Assembly: GCA_014323675.1 (NCBI GenBank)
Contig: JACONN010000002.1
Span: 124,001-188,000, forward strand
From: Hormoscilla sp. GM7CHS1pb
GTDB lineage: Bacteria > Cyanobacteriota > Cyanobacteriia > Cyanobacteriales > Desertifilaceae
Direction of reading: 5' to 3'
Length of the DNA: 64,000 bases
The notes under the pieces are model-generated. The model was not told where the DNA came from. It did no database searches and saw only the letters and a program-made list of their open reading frames with translations. Positions 38,707 to 48,172 of the stretch are shown in pieces (position 1 is the first letter of the stretch; each line of letters begins with the position of its first letter). The translations under genes were made by a program, and so were the position numbers.

Positions 38707-39954
38707 TTAAGGATTGTTGTCAACGATGAGTCTGGTTTTTCCAGTTAAGAGTTCCTGCATTATGCCTTGTTTCATGGCTTTGGTTTTGGCGCGGCGCTTT
38801 TCTAAGGCCGCGATTTCGGCATCTATGTCCGACAGAATAGATGCGATCGCGCTTTGTTCTTTTAAATCTACTGGCAGCTTAATTTCTAAAGATTTAATTT
38901 CTGTTGAATTAATCGAGTCAAATGTTGACCCTTTAGATAACTTGCTCCACCGACTTTCTCGAAAAATTAAATAATGATATAAAAAATCATTGGGGTAAGA
39001 AATAGCAGATACACCTCTGCCAATACAAGCATCAAAATTAGTTTTAGCAACTTCACCTACGGGAGCGCGAACAGACAATATAATGTCTCCATAGTAACAT
39101 TTTTTGGTAACTTCAGATGTATAGTTTCTAATTACTGCTCTTCGATTTTTAATGTCAGCATTACCTTGAATTAAAGGAAGACCAATTTCTTTTGAATTGT
39201 AATATTGAGAACTGGGAGATTGCCCCATCGTAATATTTGCAATATCGCCAAGCCGTTTTACTTGCCACTCCTCATTAAACCCCGGCAGGCGTTTCTTGCC
39301 CGTAAGGAGTTCCTGCATGGTGGCGGTTTTGATGTTGCGCTTTTTGGCGATCGCCCGATCCAGTGCTGCTATCAGGCCATCCACGTCCGATAGCGTTTGG
39401 GCGATCGCGCGTTGTTCTGTTGGTGTAGCTATAATAATGGGAAGTGTGTGAAGAATGCTGCCCTTAATACCTTGGGCCGTGGTGCCTGAAGAATTATCCA
39501 GAAGAATTTTCTGAAATTTATTGGATAATAGATAATATTTCAAATACTCGTGATTTAATTTTTGGTCCCTGGCTCGATATTTTATTACTCGCTGTGCTAA
39601 AGCAATACTTTCATTATCAACTGTTGCGACATTACCTAAAGGTGCTTCTGTCGTTATAATAACGTCCCCAATTTTGGGCTTACCTCTGCGCATGATTTTG
39701 TCATATTCTACCTCAGAAACATATTCTTGAGATGACTCGTAGTCAATGAATCCTTCTCTAATGTTTTTTGCCGTCACTAGAAAAATACCTGATTCTTGCT
39801 TAGGTGGCGTCTTCCCTCGGTAATCAACATAATCAACGACGTCGAGCAATTTTTTTACCTCCCAATCTTCAGGAATCACCCCAACCTCAGTTTTTTTATA
39901 ACCTTCTGGCACTTGACTATTGTCGAGCGCTAATTTATGCTTACTCATTATCAT
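38707..39954 (-). CDS. hsdS: type I restriction specificity subunit HsdS, copy A
   Basis: HsdS sets the DNA target of a type I restriction-modification complex. The 415-residue protein has an N-terminal lead (EGYKKTEVGVIPEDWEVKKL), target-recognition domain 1 (about 30-185), a central conserved coiled coil (EQRAIAQTLSDVDGLIAALD, TATMQELLTGKKRLPGF), target-recognition domain 2 (about 230-370) and a second conserved helix (ALEKRRAKTKAMKQGIMQEL). It shares its ends and centre with copy B, while both recognition domains differ. No hsdM or hsdR is in the window, so it must act with subunits encoded elsewhere or be an orphan. A 64-residue gene lies 38 bp upstream. Confidence 0.92.
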   Translation of the reverse strand: MIMSKHKLALDNSQVPEGYKKTEVGVIPEDWEVKKLLDVVDYVDYRGKTPPKQESGIFLVTAKNIREGFIDYESSQEYVSEVEYDKIMRRGKPKIGDVIITTEAPLGNVATVDNESIALAQRVIKYRARDQKLNHEYLKYYLLSNKFQKILLDNSSGTTAQGIKGSILHTLPIIIATPTEQRAIAQTLSDVDGLIAALDRAIAKKRNIKTATMQELLTGKKRLPGFNEEWQVKRLGDIANITMGQSPSSQYYNSKEIGLPLIQGNADIKNRRAVIRNYTSEVTKKCYYGDIILSVRAPVGEVAKTNFDACIGRGVSAISYPNDFLYHYLIFRESRWSKLSKGSTFDSINSTEIKSLEIKLPVDLKEQSAIASILSDIDAEIAALEKRRAKTKAMKQGIMQELLTGKTRLIVDNNP

Positions 39955-39992
39955 ACCCGATTGCTAGAAAAACATTTCACGTCAATTAACAA

Positions 39993-40187
39993 TTATTTAC
40001 TATCTCTAATCCTCTGCAAATCCTGCCAAAACTCCTCCCGCGTTACAGAATCCAAAATTTCGCCTCTTTCTTGGGTATAGTCACCATGCCCCCATCCCAT
40101 CTGTTGTAAAAAGCGAATTGCATCCACCTGTCCTAAATAGCTAACTAAGATATGATAGCCTTTTTCTCTTAACTCTAGTGGTGTCAT
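39993..40187 (-). CDS. small conserved protein upstream of hsdS copy A
   Basis: This 64-residue protein starts MTPLELREKGYHILVSYLGQ and continues QVDAIRFLQQMGWGHGDYTQ, ending VTREEFWQDLQRIRDSK. A near-identical 62-residue gene stands before hsdS copy B, so the pair was duplicated together. Similar short proteins in cyanobacteria often neighbour toxin-like genes and could be antitoxins, but I cannot name the family. It starts 6 nt after the stop of an upstream relic frame, suggesting it was once the second gene of a bicistron. Confidence 0.6.
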   Translation of the reverse strand: MTPLELREKGYHILVSYLGQVDAIRFLQQMGWGHGDYTQERGEILDSVTREEFWQDLQRIRDSK

Positions 40188-40193
40188 AATTTA

Positions 40194-40385
40194 TCAATTA
40201 TCATCCACCGTTCCGGAAAAATCGGACGGCAACGCTGACTTCTTAAATCGCTGCCAATCAGAATCCGTTGGCAATAGTACCTGATATACCGTTCCGGAAA
40301 AATCGGACGGCACCTGCGGGTCCTGCTGATAAGTTGCTACCCAGATCGGGTTTGTCTTGGACTTCAGGCTAAACTCTACCTCCAG
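40194..40385 (-). pseudogene. C-terminal relic before the small gene, copy A
   Basis: The minus strand is open as LEVEFSLKSKTNPIWVATYQ, then QDPQVPSDFSGT, VYQVLLPTDSDWQRFKKSAL, PSDFSGTVDDN and a stop. Most of this is repeated before copy B (41819-41965). It is the 3' end of a gene whose body is missing. Both PSDFSGT segments are encoded by the dispersed CCGTTCCGGAAAAATCGG element. It may be the partner of the small gene, but the family is not recognised. Confidence 0.5.
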
Positions 40386-40400
40386 ATGGCAGTTTGCGGT

Positions 40401-41585
40401 TTAAGGATTGTTGTCAACGATGAGTCTGGTTTTTCCAGTTAAGAGTTCCTGCATCATGCCTTGTTTCATGGCTTGGGTTTTGGCGCGGCGCTTTTCTAAG
40501 GCCGCAATTTCCCCATCCATGTCCGACAGGATAGTCGCGATCGCGCATTCTTCTTCTTTTAAGGCAGCAAATGCTTGATTTATATCTTCAATCGTAGCTG
40601 CGTTTAAGCTGGGAACACCAGAGGCTTCGTTATAGGAATACCAGTCAATCAAATAAAATTTGTAAAAGACAAATTTAGCATCTGTATGCTTGAAAATCTC
40701 TGAATAAAAAAGGGTCTCGACTGTCCAAAAAGGACTGTCCATATACCTAGGACTGTCAATAGTTCCTTTTCTTCCAATCAAAACAGAGGGATCGCTGTAG
40801 AGTGGTGTGTTGGTTCTTCCTATTTCGCCACCCGTTGCCAAGATTGGATAAATCCCATTTGGATCGATAATTTCATGCTGACTTTTTCCGTGCCTAATCT
40901 TTAGGATATCTCCCAGTTTTATGACTTTCCAATCTTCAGGAATGACCCCAACCTCAGTGTTTTTATAACTTTTCCCCTCACCAAACCCCGGCAGGCGTTT
41001 CTTGCCGGTGAGGAGTTCCTGCATGGTGGCGGTTTTGATGTTGCGCTTTTTGGCGATTAGCTTATCCAGTGCTGCTATCAGGCCATCCACGTCCGATAGC
41101 GTTTGGGCGATCGCGCGTTGTTCTTCTAATTTTGGATTTAAAACGCTAAGGTTCTTTAGCTGTGTTCCAGTTATCAATGGTTGAACAGAACCAAACACTA
41201 GAGAATTTAAGTTTTTCTTACGAAACTGATAAAGAAAGAAGTGAATATTTGAATTCTTCTTAAATTTGACAATTATAGTGTTATCAGATACTCCATATTT
41301 ACCAGATACGAAATTTACCTTTCCGGCAGTTCCTACCCTTGCAACTAAAATTGCATCACCTTCGTATTCAAAAGACTGGCTATAACTAATAACGCCAGTC
41401 GAACCATATAGTGGATAATTACCAAGTTCTTTCTTTACAACTGATTTTCCTGACCTAACGAAGCTGGTAAGTTCACCTAACGATATGACCTCCCAATCTT
41501 CAGGAATCACCCCAACCTCAGTTTTTTTATAACCTTCTGGCACTTGACTATTGTCGAGCGCTAATTGATGCTTACTCATTATCAT
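40401..41585 (-). CDS. hsdS: type I restriction specificity subunit HsdS, copy B
   Basis: The 394-residue protein has the same N terminus (EGYKKTEVGVIPEDWEV), the same central helix (AQTLSDVDGLIAALDKLIAK) and the same C terminus (MQELLTGKTRLIVDNNP) as copy A. Both target-recognition domains differ: domain 1 includes FVRSGKSVVKKELGNYPLYG and domain 2 includes LGDILKIRHGKSQHEIIDP. The middle carries an extra GYKKTEVGVIPEDWKVIKL-like repeat (SYKNTEVGVIPEDWKV). The identical flanks make recombination between the two genes likely to exchange domains. No other subunit is nearby. Confidence 0.92.
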   Translation of the reverse strand: MIMSKHQLALDNSQVPEGYKKTEVGVIPEDWEVISLGELTSFVRSGKSVVKKELGNYPLYGSTGVISYSQSFEYEGDAILVARVGTAGKVNFVSGKYGVSDNTIIVKFKKNSNIHFFLYQFRKKNLNSLVFGSVQPLITGTQLKNLSVLNPKLEEQRAIAQTLSDVDGLIAALDKLIAKKRNIKTATMQELLTGKKRLPGFGEGKSYKNTEVGVIPEDWKVIKLGDILKIRHGKSQHEIIDPNGIYPILATGGEIGRTNTPLYSDPSVLIGRKGTIDSPRYMDSPFWTVETLFYSEIFKHTDAKFVFYKFYLIDWYSYNEASGVPSLNAATIEDINQAFAALKEEECAIATILSDMDGEIAALEKRRAKTQAMKQGMMQELLTGKTRLIVDNNP

Positions 41586-41623
41586 ACCCGACTGCTAGAA
41601 AAACATTTCACGTCTTTTAACAA

Positions 41624-41812
41624 TTATTTCCTATCTCTAATCCTCTGCAAATCCTGCCAAAACTCCTCCCGCGTTACAGAATCCAAAATATCGCCTCTTT
41701 CATAGTCACCATGGCCCCATCCCATCTGTTGTAAAAAGCGAATTGCATCCACTTGTCCTAAATGGCTAACTAAAATATGATAGCCTTTTTCTCTTAACTC
41801 TCCTGGTGTCAT
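41624..41812 (-). CDS. small conserved protein upstream of hsdS copy B
   Basis: This 62-residue paralogue of the gene at 39993-40187 (MTPGELREKGYHILVSHLGQ, then GWGHGDYERGDILDSVTREE) has a two-residue deletion and a few substitutions. It is part of the same duplicated unit of relic, small gene and hsdS. Function unknown; an antitoxin-like role is possible by comparison with other small cyanobacterial proteins. Confidence 0.6.
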   Translation of the reverse strand: MTPGELREKGYHILVSHLGQVDAIRFLQQMGWGHGDYERGDILDSVTREEFWQDLQRIRDRK

Positions 41813-41818
41813 AATTGA

Positions 41819-41965
41819 TCAATTATCCTCCACCGTTCCGGAAAAATCGGACGGCAATGCTGACTTCTTAAATCGCTGCCAATCAGAATCCGTTGGCAAT
41901 AGTCCCTGATATACCGTTCCGGAAAAATCGGACGGCACCTGCGGGTCCTGCTGATAGGTTGCTAC
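41819..41965 (-). pseudogene. C-terminal relic before the small gene, copy B
   Basis: This is the duplicate of the relic at 40194-40385, reading VATYQQDPQVPSDFSGT, VYQGLLPTDSDWQRFKKSAL, PSDFSGTVEDN, stop. It is shorter at the upstream side, where the similarity ends at about 41965 (the left border of the duplicated unit). Confidence 0.5.
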
Positions 41966-41993
41966 CCCGCGCCGTAGTTGTTAGTTGTTAGTT

Positions 41994-42206
41994 CTATATT
42001 TTTATCTGTTTCAATGTTGCGGTTGTGCTGGCGGTTGTGCCAGGATCCCAGCTCTTGCGCAATTTGTCGTCTTCTCTTCTCGCCATCTCGACATTCCAGA
42101 ATACTAAAATTGCCGATGAAACCGCCAGCAAAATCGGGACGACATATCCAGCACCTATCCAATACCTTAGTTTCCAACTGCGCAATCTTTCCATATATCT
42201 ATCCAT
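41994..42206 (-). pseudogene. N-terminal fragment of a membrane sensor protein
   Basis: A 70-residue frame starts MDRYMERLRSWKLRYWIGAG and has one hydrophobic segment (IGAGYVVPILLAVSSAILVF) followed by WNVEMARREDDKLRKSW. It looks like the first membrane helix of a CHASE3-type sensor kinase or chemoreceptor, but it stops before any sensory or catalytic domain. The downstream side abuts the duplicated hsdS unit, so the rest was probably lost there. Confidence 0.45.
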
Positions 42207-42229
42207 CCTTCCTCGTGATTATCTCTGTC

Positions 42230-43734
42230 CTACCTGGCCCATTGCCCGATCGCCTCTTTGAGCCCCTCCAAAGTATACTCCCGTGCTTCGATATCCACTC
42301 GCCCCAAGAGTTGACGGCAGGTTTGGGATGTTTGGGGACCGATGGAGGCAATACAAACTTTATCTAAGTATACCCCATCTGCTGCTGCTATTAATTTACA
42401 GAAATTCTTCACAGTTTTTGAACTGGCAAAAGTTATTACATCTACTGCTTGTCGTTGCAGGGCGTCTAACGCTGAAGGGGATATTTTCTCGGGACAGCGG
42501 GACTCGTAAGCAGGAACCTCCACCACTTCTGCACCTTTGGCAGTTAATTCCTGGACCAATACTTGACGCCCGCCGCTTTCTACCCGGGGAAAGAGAACTT
42601 TTGTACCTTCTAATTTCTCGGGGAAATGTGCTACCAAAGCATCTGCTACAAACTCGGGGGGATAAAGTCTGGTTTTAAACCTCGTTGCTGCAAACTCGCG
42701 GCTGTTTTTTTCCCGACTACTGCTATTTTTACCCCTGCCAAGGCCCGACTATCTTTTTCTTGTACTTGCAGTCTCTCAAAAAAGTAATCTACCCCGTTAG
42801 CGGAAGTGAGAATTAACCAACTGAAGTCCGATAAATGTAATATACCATTATCCAGTTCCTCCCAACTGGATGGCGGTCCTATTTCCAAAGCCGGCATTTC
42901 TATTACCCGTGCCCCCTCCTGTTGCAACAGTTGCCGAAATTGACTAGACTGTCCCGCAGAACGGGTCACTAAGATCGTTTTACCTGTTAATGGTGCATGC
43001 ATAGTTTTCTGATGAAGCCAATATTCTCGCAGTTTTACCACTTCTCCAATTATTATTACCGCTGGCGAGAGAGATTCTCCCGCCGTTTCTCGGACAATAT
43101 TCTCTAGCTGCGCTGTCCAAATCTGCTGCTGCGGGCTGCCGCAAGAGCGAATAATCGCGATCGGGGTTGACGGCGATCGGCCATTTGCCTGCAAATGTAG
43201 CACAATTTCCTCTAGGCGAGAGCCTCCCATTAAAATTACTAAGGTATCAATCTGGGCTAAGGTCTGCCAATCTAGTATAGCGGGATTGTGACCAGTCACC
43301 ACAGCAAAACAGCGACTCAAGTCCCGATCGGTGAGGGGAATGAGGGCCCAAAGAGGTGCGGCGGTAGCGGCAGAAATACCGGGAATCACCTCAAAAGCAC
43401 AGCCAGCAGCAATTAAGCTCTCAATTTCCGCCCGACTGCGACCAAAAATAAAGGGATCGCCAGTTTTCAGCCGCACTACCTGCTTGCCTTGCTGACAGTA
43501 TGCTACCAGCAACCGATTAATTTCCCCTTGGGGGGTACTGGGTTGACCGCCCCGTTTCCCCACATGCAGTTGCAGACAATTATTGGGGACTAACTGCAAC
43601 AACTGGCTATCCACGAGAGCATCATAAACTAAAACTTCGGCTTGGGCAAGTAGTTGATGGGCCCTCATGGTAAGATAGCCAACATCTCCGACTCCAGCCC
43701 CTACCAAGTAGACTTTACCATTTTTATCCTTCAT
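42230..43734 (-). CDS. cobA-hemD: CobA-HemD fusion: uroporphyrinogen-III C-methyltransferase/synthase, frameshifted
   Basis: The N-terminal half (about 1-240) is the SUMT methyltransferase that makes precorrin-2: YLVGAGVGDVGYLTMRA, HVGKRGGQPSTPQGEINRLL, LKTGDPFIFGR, EVIPGISAATAAP. The C-terminal half (from TGKTILVTRSAGQSSQFR) is uroporphyrinogen-III synthase, with LILTSANGVDYFFERL and SIGPQTSQTCRQL. The frame breaks at 42656-42661 in a run of six Gs (Cs on the coding strand); with seven, it reads IPPEFVADALVAHFPEKL. The repaired length of about 500 residues is normal for this fusion in cyanobacteria. A consensus error is likely. Confidence 0.9.
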
Positions 43735-43763
43735 AATATAAAGAAGTACAGCAAAATACGGCG

Positions 43764-43904
43764 ATGAAAGTCAAAATTATGGTCATAATAGTCCTCCTCA
43801 ACTTGATTGCCTCGTCCGACGCGATCGCGCCTTTACCAGGTAAGCAAAAAGTTACCCCTGGAAAGCCCGCGCAGCGGAGGGGGCCCTCCGCGTGGGCTTC
43901 GTAA
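43764..43904 (+). CDS. possible small secreted peptide
   Basis: A 46-codon frame encodes MKVKIMVIIVLLNLIASSDA followed by IAPLPGKQKVT and a basic tail. The N terminus is a good signal peptide, but the last third is encoded by a GC-rich hairpin (GAAAGCCCGCGCAGCGGAGG and its complement). No ribosome-binding site is clear. It may be chance. Confidence 0.25.
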   Translation: MKVKIMVIIVLLNLIASSDAIAPLPGKQKVTPGKPAQRRGPSAWAS

Positions 43905-43967
43905 CTGTAGCCCGACCCTTTAGGGTTGGGGCGGCGGGGGTGGGGACTTAGATAAACTGGATGGCTG

Positions 43968-44501
43968 GTGGCGACGGAGAAACATCGGCGACCCCCACAA
44001 GTATCTACTGCCAGTCATTCTCTCACGCCTGAGCTTATCAGAGCAATACGATATCGGGAGCAGATTTGGGATATTCTCCTTAGTTTAGAGCGAGACAAAA
44101 GGGATTTATACCACTTCCGCAGTATTTTCGACATTCGCATCTTCTTTGACTTCCGGGATATTATGCCCCCGGAAGTCAAAGCTTCCTACCGCAGCATGCT
44201 GGATCTCCCGGGCGTTCTGGAATGGGACGAGGGCGGTACTGAGAACCATATGTTCATGCAACGAGTTTCTGATCTGGCCTTGATGGATGGGAGTGGGTGG
44301 GCTGTTGGAGATCCTGCTACCGCTGCTACTAATGAGGCGTGGCTGCGAATGCGCTGCGCGCACGCTACGCGATCGGAACTGAATAAATGGCTGACCATTG
44401 GACAGGGTGAGTTCCATTCTTCTACTTACTATGGATACAGCATTGGCGGTTTGCTGAATCTCTACGACTTCGCCAAACCCAGGGTCAGCATTGGGCTATA
44501 G
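43968..44501 (+). CDS. hypothetical protein
   Basis: The frame gives 177 residues from a GTG at 43968: RAIRYREQIWDILLSLERDK, FDIRIFFDFRDIMPPEVKAS, then a Gly/Ala-rich region and YYGYSIGGLLNLYDF at the end. I do not recognise the family. No signal peptide or membrane helix. The GTG start is weakly supported, and the first real residues may be further in (around ELIRAIRYREQ). The composition is ordinary. No obvious partner gene. Confidence 0.5.
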   Translation: MATEKHRRPPQVSTASHSLTPELIRAIRYREQIWDILLSLERDKRDLYHFRSIFDIRIFFDFRDIMPPEVKASYRSMLDLPGVLEWDEGGTENHMFMQRVSDLALMDGSGWAVGDPATAATNEAWLRMRCAHATRSELNKWLTIGQGEFHSSTYYGYSIGGLLNLYDFAKPRVSIGL

Positions 44502-44752
44502 CAGTCAGAGTCAATGACTAGGGTCTGCCTCTGTCTAAAGTAGGACTCTAGTGATTTTTAATTTAAGCAGTTTAAGGCGTGAGACAATGGTTGGCGATTG
44601 TTGACTATAAGCTATATAATAGAGAAGGTAAGCAATTTTTGTCCTTAAATGCGCGACAGCTTAGTTTACTCAATGAAAAATAAAAAATAAAAAATAAAAG
44701 ATAACAAATAATCGAATTGCAGTAAACCTGAGAACATTCGTCCCGGGTATCG
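44502..44752. other. A+T-rich spacer before the methyltransferase
   Basis: It contains TTGACTATAAGCTATATAAT at about 44613, a promoter-like stretch whose relative TTGACTACAAGCTATAATAG occurs at 47127 before the osmoprotectant genes, and an AAAAATAAAAAATAAAAAAT run near 44680. No gene is seen. Confidence 0.4.
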
Positions 44753-45807
44753 ATGACAACCACTAACGAGGCCAACAAACTAACCTACCAGGAATTATTA
44801 GCCGCAGAACTGCCCCCCATCCACCGCCAAAATCGGCACCTTCAACTATAGATTTATTTGCTGGATGCGGCGGCATGGCACTTGGCTTTGAAGCCGCTGG
44901 GTTGAGAACTGTCGGTTATGAAATGCTGCCGGATGCCAGCGCCACATACCGTCACAACTTACAGGGAAGTTGCTACCAAGTCACTCTATCACCAAACTCT
45001 GATTTAGAAATAGAAGCCGCCGCTATTATCGGCGGACCCCCTTGCCAACCTTTTAGCGTCAGCGGCCACCAGCGGGGACTCAAAGACAGCCGCGACGGTT
45101 TCCCCATTTTTATCAGCGCCGTAGAACGCTATCAACCCCCGATCGCCATCTTTGAAAATGTCCGGGGAATGCTGTATAAAAATAAAACATATTTTGCCGA
45201 AATTGTCGCGGCCTTAAAAAATATCGGTTATCATGTAGAATGGGAAATACTCAAGGCCGCTCATTACGGTGTACCCCAGCGGCGAGAGCGGCTGTTTTGC
45301 ATTGCCCATAAAGGCGGTTGGCAATGGCCACCAAAAACTCATTTTCACTCGACCTACACCGTCGGGGAAGCCCTCGGATATCTAGCATTTACTGCACCCC
45401 CTGATGCCAAATTTCTCACCCCTAGCATGGATAAATATATCCAAAAATACGAGCATGCCTCCAAATGCGTCACCCCCAGAGACTTGCACTTGGATGCTCC
45501 CGCCAGAACCGTCACCTGCCGCAACCTCGCCGCCGCTACGGGAGATATGCTCCGCATTCGCTTGCCCGATGGCAGGAGGCGACGGTTAACTGTCAGGGAG
45601 GGAGCACGCCTGCAAAGTTTTCCCGACTGGTTTGAGTTTTGTGGTAATTTTGACAGTCAGTGCTATCAAATTGGCAATGCCGTGCCGCCTTTGTTGGCAA
45701 AAGCGATCGCTGATTCTGTTAAACAATATTTAGAGGGTAAGCCAACACCCACAGCAGCATCCCAAGAACCAATACAGCTATCTTTTGACTTCATGAAGGA
45801 GTATTAG
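44753..45807 (+). CDS. C5-cytosine DNA methyltransferase, frameshifted near the start
   Basis: The protein carries the ordered m5C motifs: IDLFAGCGGMALGFEAAG (I), GGPPCQPFSVSG (IV, catalytic Cys), FENVRGM (VI), QRRERLFCIAHK (VIII) and SFPDWFEF ... YQIGNAVPPLLAKAI (X). The N terminus starts at ATG 44753 (MTTTNEANKLTYQELLAAEL) and breaks at six Cs (44813-44818); with seven, it reads LPPHPPPKSAPSTIDLFAG. The repaired length is about 351 residues. It modifies cytosine in an unknown site and presumably protects against the endonuclease encoded 6 bp downstream. Confidence 0.9.
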
Positions 45808-45813
45808 AGTTTC

Positions 45814-46774
45814 ATGTCTGGGCAGCAGAGATCTGACAAAACAGTACAGAAAATAGAAGAGGCAAAATCTATCCTGAAAGCGCTTGGTTTGCCGGAGCGA
45901 CAGCAAAACGATAGATCGGCTCTGACATTACTTGCCCTCCTCGCTCTCAAGTCAGATAGTTTTTGGTCTCAAGCAAGTAATCCGCTCATGGGAATTACGC
46001 CTATTATGCAATTCATAAAACAAAATTATGGCAGAGAATATGCACCTAACACTCGCGAAACAATTCGTCGCCACACCGTACACCAGTTTTTAGATGCTGG
46101 TATTATTAAGATAAACCCAGATAAGCCAACAAGACCAACTAATAGTCCGGACACAGTTTATAGTGTTGACGAAAATATCCTGAAGTTGCTGCGTATTTAT
46201 GGCACAGAAGAATGGATGCCAAATTTAAAAACATATTTATCATCTATAGAGACACTGAAAAAAAGGTATGCGCGTGAACGGGAAATGAAACGAATTCCTG
46301 TCACGCTGGCTTCAGGGAAAACAATATCTTTGTCTCCTGGCGGGCAAAACAAACTGATAAAGCTTATTATTGAAGATTTTTGTGAGCTGTTCACTCCGGG
46401 CGGAAAGGTGATATATAGGTGATGCCGATAATAAGTGGCAACTATGTAATCAAGAGTACCTTAAAAATATAGGAGTTAACTTTGATGCATACGGGAAAAT
46501 GCCGGATGTTGTAGTTCATTATCTAAAACGTAATTGGTTGGTTTTAATTGAAGCGGTAACAAGTCATGGTCCTGTAGATGCAAAGCGCCGAAATGAACTG
46601 GAAGCAGTATTTACAAATTCAACTGCTGGCCTTGTATTCGTGACGGCTTTCCTGACCCGTAGTGACATGGCAAAATATATCCATCAAATCTCTTGGGAAA
46701 CAGAAGTATGGGTAGCAGAGGAACCGACTCACATGATTCACTTTAATGGAGAACGATTTCTTGGTCCTTATTAA
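45814..46774 (+). CDS. BsuBI/PstI-like restriction endonuclease, frameshifted
   Basis: The N-terminal 200 residues contain a helix-rich part with SALTLLALLALKSDSFWSQA and FCELFTPGGKVIY. In the next frame the text continues IGDADNKWQ, KMPDVVVHYLKRNWLVLIEA, VTSHGPVDAKRRNELEAVF, FVTAFLTRSDMAKYI, WETEVWVAEEPTHMIHFNG and ends FLGPY. This matches the BsuBI/PstI endonuclease family over its whole length (about 319 residues when repaired), including the KMPDVVV...EAVTSHGP nuclease core. The break is at a TA dinucleotide run (46411-46416): one more TA restores VIYIGDAD. It is a type II pair with the preceding methyltransferase. Confidence 0.9.
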
Positions 46775-46799
46775 GCTTTCGTTCAAATGAATAATGAAG

Positions 46800-47130
46800 C
46801 CGATGTGGTGTGTGCTAGAAGATGATAAAAAGTTGTTCCCTATCTATAAAGTTGCCCTGGTGGTGCGTCAGGAGACGCTGGAGAAATATCCGGGTATTCG
46901 CGATGCAGGAGACGCTGTCGCCTCTCTGTTGACAAATGAAGTCATACAACAAACTATAGCTAGTCTAAATCATTTATGTAAACATTCTGGGGATCGCCGC
47001 TGAAGCCATTGCATGGTAATGATTTCAACAAAAGCCAGTTGCACAACCCCTGCACGGCTTGCTATATGAGGTACGCGGTCAGCAGGGGGAACCAGCTGAG
47101 GTGGCTAGGGAATTTCTGCACAGATTTTGA
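46800..47130 (+). pseudogene. decayed third copy of the substrate-binding protein
   Basis: The stretch reads VLEDDKKLFPIYKVALVVRQ, ETLEKYPGIRDAGDAVASLL and, after an interruption, LYEVRGQQGEPAEVAREFLH before a TGA. These are the last 70 residues of the osmoprotectant-binding proteins encoded just downstream, with a scrambled middle. The N-terminal two-thirds are absent, so the copy is dead. Confidence 0.8.
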
Positions 47131-47262
47131 CTACAAGCTATAATAGAGCAGGTTGTTTACCCAATTGACTACAAGAGGAGATCGCCGGCAGGTTCGGCCT
47201 CAGGGGGTGGCCCTGTAGAAGGCGCAGCCAAAGAGGTTATATGAAACAGTTTTCGTCGCTTA

Positions 47263-48159
47263 ATGACCCTGTCTTTACTGGCTTTACTCACAGCTATTAT
47301 AGTAGTAGCCTGTCATGGTGATGGTAAGAGTAATGCTGACCTGACTATTAAAGTGGGTTCCAAAGATTTCACAGAACAGTTTATTTTGGGTCAAATGTAT
47401 GCTATAATACTAGAAGAACAGGGATTCAAGGTGGAACGGAAGCTGAATTTAGGTAGTACGCCAGTATTACAAGCTGGTTTGAAGAGTGGAGAAATAGATT
47501 TGTATCCAGAGTACACGGGAACAGCATTGGTAGCTGTACTCAAACGGCCTCCGAGTAGCGACGGGAAGCAGGTGTTCGATACGGTTGCTAAAGCCTACAA
47601 GGAAAAATATAACTTGGTTTGGCTGGAACCGGCACCGATGAATAACACCACGGCTTTGGCGATGACCGGTGAAGATGCGGAAAAATTGGGCATTAAAAAT
47701 ATCTCAGATATGGTTGCTAAGGCAGATAAATTGATCCTCCTCGGACCACCAGCTTTCAAGACGCGAGAAGATGCTTTGCCCGGGCTAAAGCGAGTATATG
47801 GTGATTTTGAATTGAAGGAATTTAAGCCGATCGACTCGGGTTTGCGATATAAAGGACTAATGAATGGTGAAGGAAATGTGGTGGTGGCTTTTGGGACGGA
47901 TGGAGAAATTAGTGCTTTTAATCTGGTTGTGCTAGAAGATGATAAAAAGTTGTTCCCGATCTATCAAGTGGCCCCGGTAGTGCGTCAGGAGACGCTGGAG
48001 AAATATCCGGGTATTCGCGACGCCCTCAATGCGATCGCCCCTCTGTTGACGGATGAAGTCATGCAGCGCCTCAACTATGAGGTGAGTGGTAAGCAGCGGG
48101 AACCGGCTGATGTGGCTAGGGAATTTCTGATGCAAGCAGGAATGTTAACTAACAACTAA
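47263..48159 (+). CDS. osmoprotectant ABC transporter substrate-binding protein 1
   Basis: This OpuC/ProX-type lipoprotein binds quaternary amines such as glycine betaine or choline. It has a lipobox (LLALLTAIIVVAC), the N-lobe KVGSKDFTEQFILGQMYAII and STPVLQAGLKSGEIDLYPEY, and C-lobe AFGTDGEISAFNLVVLEDD. The original start is probably ATG 47241 (AGAGG upstream, as in the neighbouring copy), where one extra T (TTTT at 47250-47253) shifts the first nine codons. As written, translation could start at 47263, giving a signal peptide without its basic N-region. It is about 13 bp from copy 2, so co-transcribed. Confidence 0.88.
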   Translation: MTLSLLALLTAIIVVACHGDGKSNADLTIKVGSKDFTEQFILGQMYAIILEEQGFKVERKLNLGSTPVLQAGLKSGEIDLYPEYTGTALVAVLKRPPSSDGKQVFDTVAKAYKEKYNLVWLEPAPMNNTTALAMTGEDAEKLGIKNISDMVAKADKLILLGPPAFKTREDALPGLKRVYGDFELKEFKPIDSGLRYKGLMNGEGNVVVAFGTDGEISAFNLVVLEDDKKLFPIYQVAPVVRQETLEKYPGIRDALNAIAPLLTDEVMQRLNYEVSGKQREPADVAREFLMQAGMLTNN

Positions 48160-48172
48160 CAAAGGAGGTTAC

